Origin: Brachionus koreanus
Lineage: Eukaryota > Rotifera > Eurotatoria > Ploima > Brachionidae
Assembly (NCBI GenBank): GCA_016987375.1
Contig: PJRA01000343.1
Span: 1,125,992-1,189,991 of the forward strand
Direction of reading: 5' to 3'
DNA: 64,000 nucleotides
Numbering within the stretch: the first letter of the stretch is position 1; each line of letters starts with the position of its first letter. The position numbers and the translations under genes are program-made. Below the pieces are notes generated by a model that was given only the letters and a program-made list of their open reading frames with translations, did no database searches and had not been told where the DNA came from. Positions 35,501 to 50,500 of this stretch are shown piece by piece.

Positions 35501-38500
35501 GAGGAGTATTTTCTACCACAGTCTCATTTATTTCTTCAACACCATAAACAGCTTGCAGAATGTTGTTTATTTCTTTTAAAAATACCTTGGCCACAAACAC
35601 AAGCTGGGCAATAACCTCGGCATTCAGCTCTCTATCCAATGGTGATATCTCGACTACAAATTTAACTTCAGACAAGTTAAAAAATTTTTGTCCTTTGGTT
35701 GTGTCAGATTTATTTTCGGACAAAAATTTAGACAAGTGCTTTCCATTCAATGAAATTGAAGGCAAAAAAAAATTAGTTCTTTGCTCAAGTGGTTTCATAG
35801 TCATAAAAGTAGATTTCAAATCTTCGTCATTTACTTGATCATCACACTGAAAGCTGAGCGAATGCTTGTTCAAAAGACATCCAAAATTTGACTTTTCATT
35901 GCTTAGAGTCAAAGTGCATTCGACATCTTGAATCAAATATGCAGCTTTTAGACACGGTGTTTCAAGCAGCTTGGCTCTGACTTCTAAACCATCGAATTTT
36001 GATTTAAAATTAAGCCTAAATTTGTTTAATAGGCCTTTTTTGTTCTCTGCATTTAGTGACATTTGATGTTTGCTCTTTCTGGATAAAGTTCTCTTCGATT
36101 TGGCTGAAAGAGTTTCGTTTTCTAGAGTAACAGTCTGATGGACGGGAGATGGTATACTGCTTTTGTCGGTTTGAATTTCGGTTTTGACAAATTTATCTTG
36201 ACTAAAAGAGCTCGAAGTTTTCATTTCACTTTGACGTGTCTTTGATTTTTCTTGTCCAGAATTTTGTTTTTCTTCTTTGGAATGTTCTTCGTCGTTTTCA
36301 AATAAGCCAAAATTTTTTATCTCTGGCAATATTTTTTGTTCAATCACTTTTGACTCGCGGATAACTACTCCATGCACAATTATAGGCTGAATTGGTACGT
36401 CTATATTGATCATTCCAACATGAACAAACGAAGAAAATAAACTCTTGTTATTCAAATAACCGAATAGATGCGACTTTTGAATATTGAGCAAAACCACATT
36501 TCTAAAATTAAATTTTTCATTAAAATAAAAAAATTGTGAATATTTTTCATTCAAGTTTTAAAATGTCTTTTCTCAATTAATCTTAAATATATGATTAGGC
36601 TAATTTTAGATAAATTTTTCTAATTTTAATTAAGTTAAAAAATGGGAAACATTTTAAAAATAAATTGAATAAAATTTTTACATCTTTTTATCACTTTCGA
36701 AGAGTTTTCCGAATGCAAAATCCATTCGAATATTCAACGAGCCGTCATATTGAAGTTTTGTGCTGGTTCCTTAAAGCATTAAATTATTATTTATTTATTT
36801 AGAAATCAAAAAAAAAGTTATCAGTGTCACCAAAATAGTCGAAATGTTTAAAATAATTATAAAATTATTAATATATATAAAAATTTAAAAAGAAAAAGGT
36901 TCGCATAAAGTAAATCTTAAACAGTTTGTAAATTTTTAAGATCTGATTTAAAAAAATAAACATTTTTTCTTGCACTTAGTCCAAAAAACTTGAGCCAAAA
37001 TATTTAATCTTTTAAAAAATGGAACTTAACTAATTTGTGCACATTTTGAAGCGAGTCTCATCTACAAAATGATGTGTATATTTAATCTTTTACTTTATCA
37101 ATTGACAAATATTTTGGCAACAAATTTTTTATTTTTTTCCAATTAAAAAATTTTACGTCTTTTAAAAGGTTGAATATTTTGAATTTTTGTAATTTAAAAC
37201 TAGAAAGCCCGATTGATTATTAAAATTGGACCATTAAAATCGATACCACAAATTTTTAATTTTTTACCCGAATTATTTAATAAAATACCCAATTATCAAG
37301 ATTTTACATAAAAAAATTAATCGACACTTAGTTAAATAGAAATCTAATTAATTGATGGCAATATAAAGAGAAAATTTTTGAAATGTGAAAATGTATGTAA
37401 GATTTTAAAATGTCAAATTCTGCGAGCATTCTTGAAAATCAATTTGATGATACAGCCGATGACGCTGAAGCATTACCAAAAAATAAAAGAAGTACTGCTA
37501 AAACTTATGAATATCTTCAAGAATATGAATCATTGGAAGAGTTTAAAAGATCAATTAAAAACTTCCAATTTGATTACATTATTTGGAATTTTCATGTACC
37601 TAACCGAATTGCCGACAGTGATAAACACGTTTTCAATTGCCATTAAATTACTTTAATACATTACAATCGATCTTGTCACCTTAATTTGATCAACAAAGCT
37701 AACAGACGTTGTCAAATTGTTCCTAATGATTTGACAGATATCACTATTCAACAACGCATTGAAATATGTAGGAAACAAGTTTAAAAATCCTCTAGATGAA
37801 AGATATTTCAGACGGATCATTATTTGTATTGAGAAGTGGATCTGTTTTCGAAATTATGATAACAGTAAACAATGGATGAACCCATCTCAGCCAGACCAGC
37901 AAAGAAACTTTTATAAATATTTCTAAGGTAAGATTTCTAAGGGATAATACACTTTGAGATGGTTTCATATGGTCGTGTTTTAAATACTGAACTTTATTCT
38001 GAACTATTAGAATGAATGTATGCCTCACTTTGAGAAAAATATTCTTCTTTAGTCAACCGAAAGCTAGGTTTGTATCTTCAAGATAACACTAGATTTCATA
38101 AAGCTAGAAGAACAATGGCTGCAAAAATATAATAGCTGCGATGGATCTAACTTTTCCCTCATTTTGTTCCAAAATTCACAATGCCAAAAAATGAAAAGAA
38201 AAGTATTTATTAAACAGAATTTAATTATTTTTTAGCGTTTAAGAAAGCTTCAATTTGTCAACAATGGTTACTATTAAAATTAAAAGATTGTTATAACTTA
38301 TTAATTCCTTATTTAATAAAAAATATTCTTAAAAAGAGTTTTTTTTTAAGATATGGATTCAAGTACGTGACTAGATTCTTCAAAAGATAAAGACTTAGAT
38401 CAAATATTGACAAGTTTTAGTTGATAGAATTATGGTGCAATATCAAAGTAGTTCAAAAGCCATAATTAATAAAATAAAAGTCAAGTCAAATTTCTTGACT

Positions 38501-41500
38501 TCCTTAATTTTTTCTAAAGATTTTTGACTTGAATATCTCAAATTTCTCCTAACTTCAAATATACGAGTCAAATGACTTTTTTTTTCTAACTCTTGCAAAA
38601 GGCTGTGCAATATTCAAAATTTTTACTAATTTGAAGTTCTTTAAAATTAAAACTTATTTTTTCAAATTATGCTTTATGAAAATTAAATCATATTTCAATT
38701 TAATAAAACACATAAAAGCAAAAATAAAACTAATATAGAACTCAATTTTTATATGTTTTATATTTCCTTTTTAGAGTTGAAATGATGTATTTAAGATTAG
38801 TAATTAAATTTTTTATTAAAACGATATAATTAATTAAAAAATGAATTAGAAAAAAATATCAAAAAAAATTTTTTTTTCTCCTTTTCTCCTTTTAAATTTA
38901 ATATATTTTAAAATATAAGTTTTATTTATGTTTTGATATGTTTTAATTTTCATAAAACATGATATGTTTTATAAGTTTCAGTTTTATTTAACTTCACATT
39001 AGTAAAATTTTTCAGATATATCTTTTAGATTAGTTTGAATGTTTAAAAGCAACGATCAAACATAAGACAATTAACTAGCTTGGCAGTATCAAATAAATTA
39101 GCTTACCGATTATTTTTCGTCCCATTAAAACTGTCGATTGAAAATTTTTCATTTGACCATCTAGTGCCAAATTTCCCACAGCCGCTTTGAAATTTACATT
39201 GCGAATATTGAACCAGCCAAAAAATGACACATGACTCTTGTCTTTTATGGCAAAATAGTCTTTTCTCATATGTCTTTCATGCATTTTAATCGAGTTTCTT
39301 CTATCGATTATTTTGTCAAAGCTTGGATTATGCTCATCCCTAAAACTAATGCTGCTATTAAACTTATTCTTCTCCTTTTCTAAATCGACAGCATCCGCTA
39401 TTATTGAATATATCTGATGGGCCAATCTAAGCAAAGGCATATTCACCTCTTGGACCAAATTGTTCACTTGTATGCCAGCATCAATCTTTGTGTAATACTT
39501 GGGATCAATCGAATTGTTATACAACGGATTTTTCATGGACATCATGTTTTTTTCATTAGAATCAACCAAATTTTCATCTTGATTAGTCACTTCTGGTATA
39601 ACTTGTCTGACATTAATACTAAAAATCAAATCATCAAACGACAAAATAGTGGTTATAATTTTTTGATCCAAATCAAGACTTTTTGCAGCTAATGTTTTCA
39701 CTTTGAAAAAATTGTCAAGTTCTGGATCAAATTTGACAAGGCCATTCTTGATGCCATTAGAGCCGAGAATGTTTATTTGAACCGATTTTATGTTCAAATT
39801 GCCGAATAACAACGAGCCAAATTCTTTGAACAAATTGTCCATTAGAGTACCGGATGGCGCGTCTATACCAATATAACTGAGCACTGGTTTGAACATTTTA
39901 TTTATGTTTTGAATGTCGGCTCGGTTAATCGGCCTGTTTAACGATGACTCGTCCGATGACTTTTCATTTTCCATCGAGTCATCGCTCATAGTTAATTTTC
40001 TTGCCATGTAGTCATCGACCAACTCAGTTTTAAACTTATTTTTATCTGGCAATTGAATTATCATACTTTGATACAATTCTGGTTTATTTAGACTTTTGTC
40101 TTCGCTCAAATCGCCGGCCCATGCCATCAAAGTCTCATTTACCAAACGTTTCACATTGCCATCGTTTGAGCTGAGCTCTTTTCTAAACTCATCGCTAAAA
40201 TAGAGCAAATAATTTCTCATCATTTTAACCAATTTACAGCTGGGATCATTTTTTATCAAATAAGAAGGTTCGTCAAGATAAACATCAAGAAACTTGCTTG
40301 GCTCATAGACACTGGGTTCCTTGTTGTTCGATTTTGAGCTTTTAGATCGAGACAGTGTCAAATTTTCTGTCTTTGTCTTCTTGAATGTGAAAAATTGACA
40401 ATTGATTGCTGCCTCGAGAAATTCCTTGTTTTTAAAAGCGCCGCTTAGCAAACAAGCAATTGTTTTGTTAAGAGAATGGGTGCGCGAGGCGAATAGTTCT
40501 TTTATAGAATGAATACAGTCTTTGGACGCGCACACCCAACTAATGACTGCAGGCGACACCGAGCTAAGCAAGTTCCAGTCAAATCGAGTGAAAGGAATCT
40601 TGCGTTTGCCCTTGGGAGATGTGGGCGGCTCCGGAAACGAAAACCATATATTCTCAATATCAAATTCACATATTGAAATTCTGTTATTCAACAATTTGTC
40701 ATTTACATCTTCGTTTATTTTCTTAATGGCCTTGATGCTAATTCGATCCAAAGCACACTCTTGCATTATCAAACACTGTAGATTTGAGTCAGCCACATTG
40801 TAGCCAATTGAGGTCTTAGAATTTTCATTAGATATACACGAAAGCTTAACAGTTTTGTCCACTTGGCCAATTTCGCCACTAGCTTGATTGTTGAGAATTT
40901 TTTTCAAATTGTTCGGATCGTACAAGCGACAAAATTGACTGTCAATTTTGTCGATCATGAATATGGCGTTGGTTCTATTTTGACTGTCAATAAGCTGTGT
41001 TTGAATAGAGTAGATGCAAACCGACAACAAACTCAGAGTTATAAACTCGTCTGGATTGGCCAATGTGGAAACAAATGCGTTTGATATTTTGTCGCCTTCG
41101 GCCAGGCCACACTGCAATGCAAAAAGTCTTATTTCTGGTATTTTCAATGATACTTGTGTTTTTGAAATGGCCTCGATAAACGACTCAGCAATTGAGTTCG
41201 TTATGGTCTTGGACTGCAAGCCTGATATCATTGAATTAGCGTTTGTTTGATACAATTTTAGACTGTCGGTGAATCGAGTCAATGCGGTCAATGACAACGG
41301 AGTTATATAGCACTCAAATGTCTTAAATTTTAGATTTATTCTTCTTTTTATAATTGTGTCGTCATCGTTTTGTTCATTAAACGACGAGTCTATTTTTCCC
41401 AACGAACGAGTTTGATACTCAGTTGAGACTAAATTTGTAAAGTCTATGCCTTTTTTTCTGTAGCAAAAAAATATGTTTTTTTCACTAAAATCATCATAGA

Positions 41501-44500
41501 ATGGATAAGAGCTGGTCTGGTTCCAATTTTGCACATAGGCTCTTGATAGATACTTTAAATAGCAGTATTTTGGCAAACTTGAATCCAGTATAGGTCGTTT
41601 AATGTCAAAATTAAGATCCATTTTAGGCTCAGAGTCGAACACAGTCGAGTATCTTACATCGCTGCTTGGTCCAAGTGTTGCATTCGCTCCATCGCTTGTT
41701 ATTGTGGGCAAATTTTCACTATTATTTGATGTATTTAGCGGTCCAAGAGAAAAATAAGATTGTTTGCTCTTTAGACTTTTTGAACTGTGCAGGCTTTTCA
41801 GACTACTTTTTGGTCTTTTAGATTTTCTCTTTTTGTAAGTGCTGTTTTCTTCTTCGTCCTCTTCGTCCGCAGTGTAATAGTCGTCGAACTCGGAGTTTTT
41901 AGAGCTACGATTGTTCAATGTCGACATGGATAGAGAGAGCCGGCTTTTGCTAGGCTGAAATTTTGACTTGACCAGAGAATTACTCGATTTGTTGATTGGA
42001 ATTTTTTCTCTCTTTGGCACATTCGTTTCACTCTCATTCATCATTTTTATTTCCACATCTTGTTCACTAATCAGCATGTCATTATATTCGTATGACTCGT
42101 CCGGATATGATTTGAACATGATAGGCTGGCTTTGGGCTATGTGAAATTCTGGGTAGAATAAACTTTGACCATAATGAGGATTGCAGCGTGAAATGGACTT
42201 TTCCAAGTCGAAGAATTCAAATTTGTCTGTTTTTAATTGATCAAGATAGCCTGTGTAATCGAAAACACTGTAATAATTGCATCCACCAACACATCCGCAT
42301 ATTTGACTCGAATTAAATTTGTAATCGTTCCATAGAAAAAACAGCCGTTTAGTTTTTAAGTCATGCAGACGCAAAAACTTCACCTGTTCTTCTGGATTGC
42401 CTTTGTCCAAAGTCAAATCTATGGTTATTTTACCACTTGACAAACTAGAGCACTCGAACCAGTAGTTGAATTCATTCGAATCGGGCAATTTGGTATTTGA
42501 CTCATTGAAAGCTGACTCTAAAGTTCTGTCCGAATCGGCTTTTTTTATCTGCTCATCTAGTATAAGCGTTTGTTGACTAGTCGTTCTATCTAATTTTAAG
42601 TCAATGGTCGACGAGTTGAGCGTTGAAATGGAAATTGAGGACAATGTGGATAAACTTGATGTTGAGTCTTCTTTTTGAATGTGCGAGTTGTTAAAAGCTC
42701 GTCTGAATGTAGATGTTTGAAATGCTGAATTGTTGCTTTGGGATTCATTGCGACCAGCTTCGTTTATGAATAATTTTAGAAAAAAATCGCCAACACATGC
42801 TGATAATCCTTTTGCATAGTCTCTCGTATGAGAGTTACAAACTGACATGCGAACCGGATGTAGCTAAAAAATTTTTAAAAAAAAATCAAAATTAATTTTA
42901 TTTGAAGATATTTTTTTTTTAATTAAATGTTTTTCAAAAAGGAAAAAAATCAAAAGATTAATAATTTGAAAATGTTTAAAAAAATTAAAACATTTTGTTT
43001 TTCTTATTAAAATTTTTTAATTTTTGTCTATTATAAACGAAAAGTGTCTTGTTTTTTTTTCAAAATTTCAAATTTTTAATCTTTTGATTTTTTTTCTCTT
43101 TTGAAAAACGCATAATTAAAAAAGGCTTTCTTTTTCGTTCTTTGAAGGATATTTAAAAGGTTTAAAGTAAAACAAACATTTAAATTATGAACAAAAATTT
43201 ACGTAATTATACTAATTTTAAAACTAATTTAAAACATGAAAAACTTTTTTTAAAAAGTAAATTTCAATTTTATCAAATATAAATATTTAATAAATAATTT
43301 ATTTTTGTTGTCTAACGATTATAACGATGATTTTTAAGCTGTTTAACGCATTATACCATGAAACTGAAAATCTACTTTAGGAAAGTACCAATTTTATTTA
43401 AGTTATCGTAAATATTTGATTTGCAATAAATAATTATCTAATTAATTATTAAAAAATAAAAATTTTTAGAAATTATTCAATAATTTTTTTCTATAGTTTT
43501 TAATTTAAAATCAAATAAAGTTTTTTCAATTAAAATTCTTACTTTTCACTTCTAAACACATATAACAGACTGATAAAGTAGTTTTAAAGTATTACTCAAT
43601 AATTTTTTATTAAAAAGCTTAAACTAATACTAATCCAGCTAAAACCACTCATTAAACACTGCTTAAACTTTCTAAAAATCATTATTTTTGTTTAAGAATG
43701 TACTTTAGCTGAAGAGACTTAATTAATTTTTAAGCTTTGATTCTTAAAAAATAATTATTGTGTTTTTTTTTAAATTTTAGTACATTTAAAGTACATTTTG
43801 TTTTAAAAATTTTGCACATTTTAATTTTTTATTAGTTATTAAAATTATAAATTAAAAATAAAAAATTATTATTAATTAAAATGAAATTTTAGGTAATATC
43901 CTAAATTTACAAAAAAGACACTTAGCGTAGCAGTAGATCTTTGAATTATAATCAGAAAAATATTATTAAAGTATAAAAGATGTTGATTTGCATTAATAAC
44001 AGGTTCTTTTCTTGATTATTCTCTTCGATTATTGCTCTTACACAAATCAGAAAAGTCAAATTTTTTTCTTTAATTAAGAAAAAATACAAAAGCGTTGGCA
44101 AAATAAACTAATGATAGAATAAAAAAACAAATTATAGAAAAGCATTTTATTAATCAATTGCTGCTAAGAAATTCTGATGTTTGATTTCATATTTTTTCAA
44201 AACACGAATAATTTTTAAAATTTAAAAATATTTTGTACAAAATGATTAGAATTAGAATTATTTTGGCTTTTTCAAATTTAAAATTTTTATATTTGTGGTT
44301 TTCTAATTCATAACCGTAGCATTAAGCATACCCGAGGGGACAAAAACAGACAAAAAACACTGTTTAAACGCTGTTTAAACGTGAGCGTTTAAACAAAATA
44401 AAAACAGAGGATAAACGGGCGTAAAACAGCCAGAAAAAAAAGCTTTATTATTTTTGTTTTAAAAAAAGTATAAAGATAAGAAATTAGAAAAATTAAGTCA

Positions 44501-47500
44501 TAAATAATTAAATTAAAATAAAATTTAACATAAAAAAGTTCAAAATATTTTTCAAAAATATTGTAAAGAAGGGTGTTTTTTAAACATTTTTATGTGTTTA
44601 AATAGTGTTTCTGGGTGTCTGAGGTGTTTTCTATTTGTTTTTTGAGCGTTTTAGGCTGTTTTTTTAAAATTTTTTTCGATATAGGAGCATTAGATTTTTA
44701 TTCAGATTTTTTTAAGTGGTTTTTTAAGTGTTTAAATAGCATTGTTGGGTGTTTGAGGTGTTTTTTAATGTTTTTGGCGTGTCAAAACGGTTTAAAAACA
44801 CTCTAAATGAAATATTTTGTTTTGTTTATAAAGTGTTTTTCCCTCGTTTTTTTGGTCCAAAAACGCTCACGTTTTAAACGCAAAAAAACAAAGCGAAAAC
44901 GCCTAAAAAACAGCTACCAAACGCCGTTTAAACAGCGTTTAAACAGTGTTTTTTGCCTGTTTTTGTCCCCTCGGGTATAAATTCAAAATTTAAGCACAAA
45001 ACTGAAGAGAAATTCATCAACTTTTATTGAAAAAAATTTATGATGAAGTCTAACTAAATATAATAGACTTTAAATTAAAGTGGCTTATTACGATTTATGA
45101 CTTGTGTGAGTATATTTTAAAAAAAAAATTATATAAAGAAAATAAAGTAAATAAAATTTTTTTCAATACAAAAAAAAAATTTAAACCAAAATTTTAAAAG
45201 TAATTTTTTTACTATGTAAAATACTTACATTAAAATTTAAAGCTGTACCGGACTCAACAAGATAAATATCAATTAGATCGAGTGAAAATCTTGTAACTTC
45301 ATATTTAAACGGAAGACCAGGATCGATTCTATTCCAGTAGACTGGTTTTAATTGATACTCATCTTCAAAAAGTAACAAAAACAAAGATTCAAGTCCATGA
45401 AGAAGAGTTTCTACTTGCACTGGAGTAACTGCACCTGTCACATCTCCAAACAATATTTCAAGCAACCATGCGTATTCAAGGGTGTCAGTTTTTAGTCTTT
45501 CTTCGTCTGAAAACATAGCATGGCCTCTGACTTGAACCGAAGATAAACACAAGTGTCCTTGGTGAAGGTTCTTGTCGAAAGTTCTTTCAACCAAATCTTC
45601 AATGAAAATATTCACCGGATCAACAAACAACTGAAGTTTAGTTTCACTATATTTTTTGTCAAGTTCCAAAGCAAGAAGTTTGGTAAATCCTATTGGAAAA
45701 GGAGTGTTTCCAGCTCCCTCAGTTGGATCCAGTACGAGGTGCCCATTGATATTATGAATTGCCAGTGATAACTTGACTGATAGTGGTCTAAAGTTCCTAG
45801 GATCTTTGTGATTACAAGTCAATAAGGAAATAGGTATGTCATGATAAGGCTTGGAGACCATTGTTCCTTCCTGATTTACAGCCGATGATAAAAGATCTAA
45901 ATTCTTGGCTATTTCTGTATAAAATTGGTCCCAACTGAAATAAGCTTCCTTAAAAATATTAAATTTACTTAAAATTATTCTAAAAAAATGAGAATTTTTC
46001 TTACTTTGATGTACCACAGTCGCTTTAAAAATGTGCCATATAACATGACTAAAGATGGGCCTATTTCAATCTCTAAATTAATTGTGTCTGGATTGAACAC
46101 TTCACAATCAAAATTTGGACTATTGAAGCTTTTAAAATGGCTAACAGATGGCAAATCTTATTAGTTAAATTTAAAAAAATTAAGTTTAAAAACATTAAAT
46201 TTTTTTCGTTACTTTTATTATTCCAGTCTAGTAGAGGCGATGGATAATATTCAAAATTGAGTATGACTGATGCATTTTTAGCTTGCCAACATTCTATCCA
46301 ATTTTCAGCAAAATGATTGAAAGAACAATCGACATTTTTGTTAAATCTGACATTATTTTTGACGTTTGTACTCTCATTTTTGGAATTTTTTGACTTAGAC
46401 TGATTGTTATTTTTCTTAGATTTTGTCGAACTTTTCCCAGTATTTGTTGTTTGATTAATCGATTCAATCTCGCTTGGATTAAATTGACTCCAATGATTAG
46501 ATTCAAAAGTACATTTTTCAGCTCCTTCGAAAGGAATGTACTTGAGATTTTTTTTCAAAATTTTCAACAAAGATAAATTAGCATTTGTCGGTGGTATAAT
46601 AAATCTTGCACATGCATCAAATATTTTGACATCAAGGATCACATTAGTCTTTTCGGGATGAAAATCTTCAAAGTTTAAGTCCAAGCCAATGTAAGCTTCT
46701 TTTGCCAAAACAGCGAAAAACGCTTTTAAAAAATATTTATTTTAATTAATTTAATTTAAATTTAAAAAAAAAGAGTAAAGCTTTTTGAAATATTTGCATT
46801 AAATTTAAGATCTATATAGAATATCTTATTCAAGCCAAATTCTTTGTTAGGTTCTAAATTATTCTAAGTATAAAATTTTAGACAAATTTTGGGGCCAGTT
46901 ATTTGTAAGAGAAAATGATTGAGACAAAAAGGTTTAAAACTACCACATTCCTGTGTATAAAATTAATCCTCAAAATCAGTTACAAAGAACATTTGAAAGT
47001 TGACATCAAGGACCACATTATCACTGTATTCAAAACAAATTTCAAAAATCAACCTAATCAGAGAAGTTAAATGATTTAAGTGGGGATCATCATTCAAAAT
47101 CAACAGAATTCTATAAATGTCACTCATTAAATTCGACTATTGTTTTGTAATTCTTCAAACAAGTACTAATAAAATCTGAAATACAAAGTATGCAAAATCG
47201 GATCCTGAGAAACATCAACTAATTTTTATTAAAAACCAAGTATCAAAACAATCCACAAAGAGTTAAAAATCGATATGATTGATGACAGAGCTGCCAATCT
47301 TTTTTCAAATTTTTCAACATCAAGAAAAACCATGAATTAATAGCCCGTGAGATCCAAAACTTTCTGCTTCAAAGTTCCAAAAGAAACAACCTTGGTGACA
47401 AAAAACACTCTTGGATTCAATCCTGGAATGCACTGCCATTCAGAATTTAGCGTGGTAAAAAACAAATCCTAGTAAAATTATTTTTAAATAAAAAAAAATC

Positions 47501-50500
47501 TGACTGATTAGTTTCAATTTATTAATTAATTAATTAATTTATGATCTGTCATTAATCATATCGAACGGGTTAATATAGATCTGTCTTTTATTAAATATTT
47601 ATTCATATTCAATTACTCTAAAACTATATATTTTATTTTTTGTGTTTTTTTTTACATCGCCTAAAAGGTGTTCATTGAAATAAATAAAAAAAAAAATTAA
47701 TTCACCTTCATATTAGAAAATTAATAAAAAAAATACAATGTAACTTTCAATTTTTTAAAATTTTGGTCTATTTATTAACTTTTGAAAAAAAAATCACTTG
47801 GAACTTAGTTTGCCGAATATCGAATAATTTATTATTAATATTAAAAAATATAATTTTAGAAGCTTTATCAACCAAAATTAAAATCTAAACTTATCATTCA
47901 CCAATGTAAAATTCATTTATCTTTTCAAATATTTGAATGTATTAAAAATGATGCTTTAACTCCAATTCTTTTAAACTAGTTCCTTTTTTTTACTTTTTAT
48001 TATTCGTATGCTGCCCAAGGCTCACCTCAAATTATTTTAAAAACAAATAAATAAATTTTTTTACTCTAATTAGACAAAACCAACCCAAAATATAAAATTT
48101 TTTTAATTTTTAAAAAGTTAAGAAATGAGCTGAATGAACGTTGTAGTAGCGAGCTAAACTGCCTTTATTTTTACAATAGTCATTAATTCTTTTTGACGCT
48201 GAGTCCACCAATTTCAAGTCCACCAAACTTTTTTCACAATAAATTTAAAGTTTAACCTTAAAACATGACTTGCTTAACACTAGAAGCACCAAACTAATAA
48301 CTTGAAAACTTGAGAAACATAGAGAAAACTTGTGTCCCAAATCAATTTTAATTAAACAAAAAACTAAAAAGCTTTTTTGATATAAAAATTTTTGAGCATG
48401 ATTCTGAAAATTTCTCAATTTAATTTAGATCCAAAAAAAAATGGTCACAATAAAATAACCGGTAAAAATTAGAAAACATGTCTTACAGTTATTTTCCAAA
48501 ATTTGTGTATCGATCCAATTGTGTTGATTACAAGGTAAAATGGCCTCTAAATTGTTGAGCTTTACTTTTATTTTGTATATGAATGGCACAAAATGCCTGA
48601 CATCACTCATCACTCGGGTTGACCAGTCGAAGATAAGTTCTTGAAAAAAATTTTTATGATAAAAAACAAAATATGTTGAGCCATTGAACAAATCTAAATT
48701 AATATTCCAAGTTTGTAAGTCATTCCAAACAAGAGGATAATTAATATCAACATCTAATTTAAGCTTTTGAGTGCTTAAAAATTCACCGAACGAAAGGTTA
48801 GTGTTACTTTGAACCGAATTGAACTCGCCATATATTTTGCTTTTGTAGCCGTATTGTCTGGTTAACCAGGGTATACTAATGCGAAGAAACGATTCAAGTC
48901 GACAACGCAGTGTAAGCTTTCTTTCGATTGGAAAAAATTTTTTTTGATACTCGGAATAGTCTTTTGTATTCGAGGAAGTTAAATTTTCTAAGTTGGTATT
49001 ACCAACTTGCGGACTCGAAGTAAATATTAGGTTTACTTCGCTATTTGGATCTTTTAGAACTATTTCAAAGTCAAATTTGGAAGTTTGACGTCGTTCGTTT
49101 AGAGTGGGCTCAGGCTGAGGTTCCAAGGTTTCATATGTAGATGGAAAGAAGAACTTCCATAGAGCCTCACGCTGGCGATCGTACCAAGGTCCGTAATTTA
49201 GTATTGTTTGTTTGTTACAATTTAATTTAAGGCTCCATTCAGGCTCTTTCTCATTTTGAATCAACTCGCCTATTTCGTTTTTAGCCAAATAGCGACGATC
49301 AAACGTCAAAATACTTGGCACATCTTGCACATAAATAAAATCACTTGATGTACTTTTGAATATTGATATACGATTTTCGGGCTTTTTTTCCGACATTGGT
49401 AAGCTTAAAAATATTAGTTAATTTTTTTCATTAATTATTTTATTTAAAAATTAAATTTCTGTAAAATTCATAAATTAATTTTTAAAAATACAAAACTAGG
49501 TTTCAAAATTTTTTGTTTACAATATTTTTTTTTAAATTAACAGTTTTTTTAAATAAATTTTTCAACTTTAGAATAATAATCAGAAATTGATTAATTTAAT
49601 AAAAAAAAATTAAAAAATCAATTGTTCCATTTGTATTCAAAAGTAGAATTATTTAGTTAATTAAAAAATTTTATTTAATAAATTTAAAATGTGTATGATT
49701 TTTAATTTAACTTTAAAATTATCTCAATAACTTTAATTTAAATAAAAAAAATTGTTAATCTTAAGCAATTATCAAGCATCAGTGATTTTTTCTTAAATTA
49801 AGACTTGGATTTTTTTGCCATTTAAAGTAAAAATAACTACTTAAATTAATTAAAATTCAATGACTTCTTATTAAATTTTGTGACTTTGAATTAAACTTAA
49901 TGGGCTTGTGAAGCAATTACTAAATAATTCCTAATGTCTTGAGATAATCAAGTTTTTAATTTTTTTTTTTTTTTTTTTAACAAATAAATTGAGAGAGTGT
50001 TTGTAATTTTCTGAAAAATTGCACAAAAAATCTAAAAATTTGAAAATGTAAAAATGTAAAATTATTTTCATTTCACCAAATAAACATTATATTCGAATTT
50101 ACTTAAAAAGTTGAATAACATTTTCCGTCATTCAGTTGAATAATATTTTAAAAGCTCTAAATATGACGAATTTAACCGAAAGACAAATGAGAGGTGACCT
50201 AATTCAAATGTTTAAAGTTAAAAAAATATTGACTAGGTCAAATGGCAATCTCCACTCACTTTTTCGAGCAGAAATACAAGAGGCTATCTATACAAAATTA
50301 AAAGAGAAATAATCAAAAATTGTGCCCAAAGATACCACTTCTTCACAAACCATGTAGTCAATGGCTGGAATAAGTTGGGAGTGGATACATTGGAAGCTCA
50401 ATCTAGAGATATTTTTAAAGCAAAAATAGACAAAACTTTCATAATATTATTTAGCACAAAATCTGTTGTTAGATTTTACACATTTAATGCCTTGCAATTA

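Noticed and set aside
39417..41250. Several plus-strand frames of 70-95 codons
   Set aside because: Antisense shadows of the large BLTP1 exon 39107-42863.
44615..44806. 63-codon plus frame rich in Phe and Cys
   Set aside because: Lies inside the MITE and reflects GTGTTT repeats.
47519..47540. (ATTA)n run considered as a regulatory repeat
   Set aside because: Ordinary microsatellite, with a similar one at 29203-29220.
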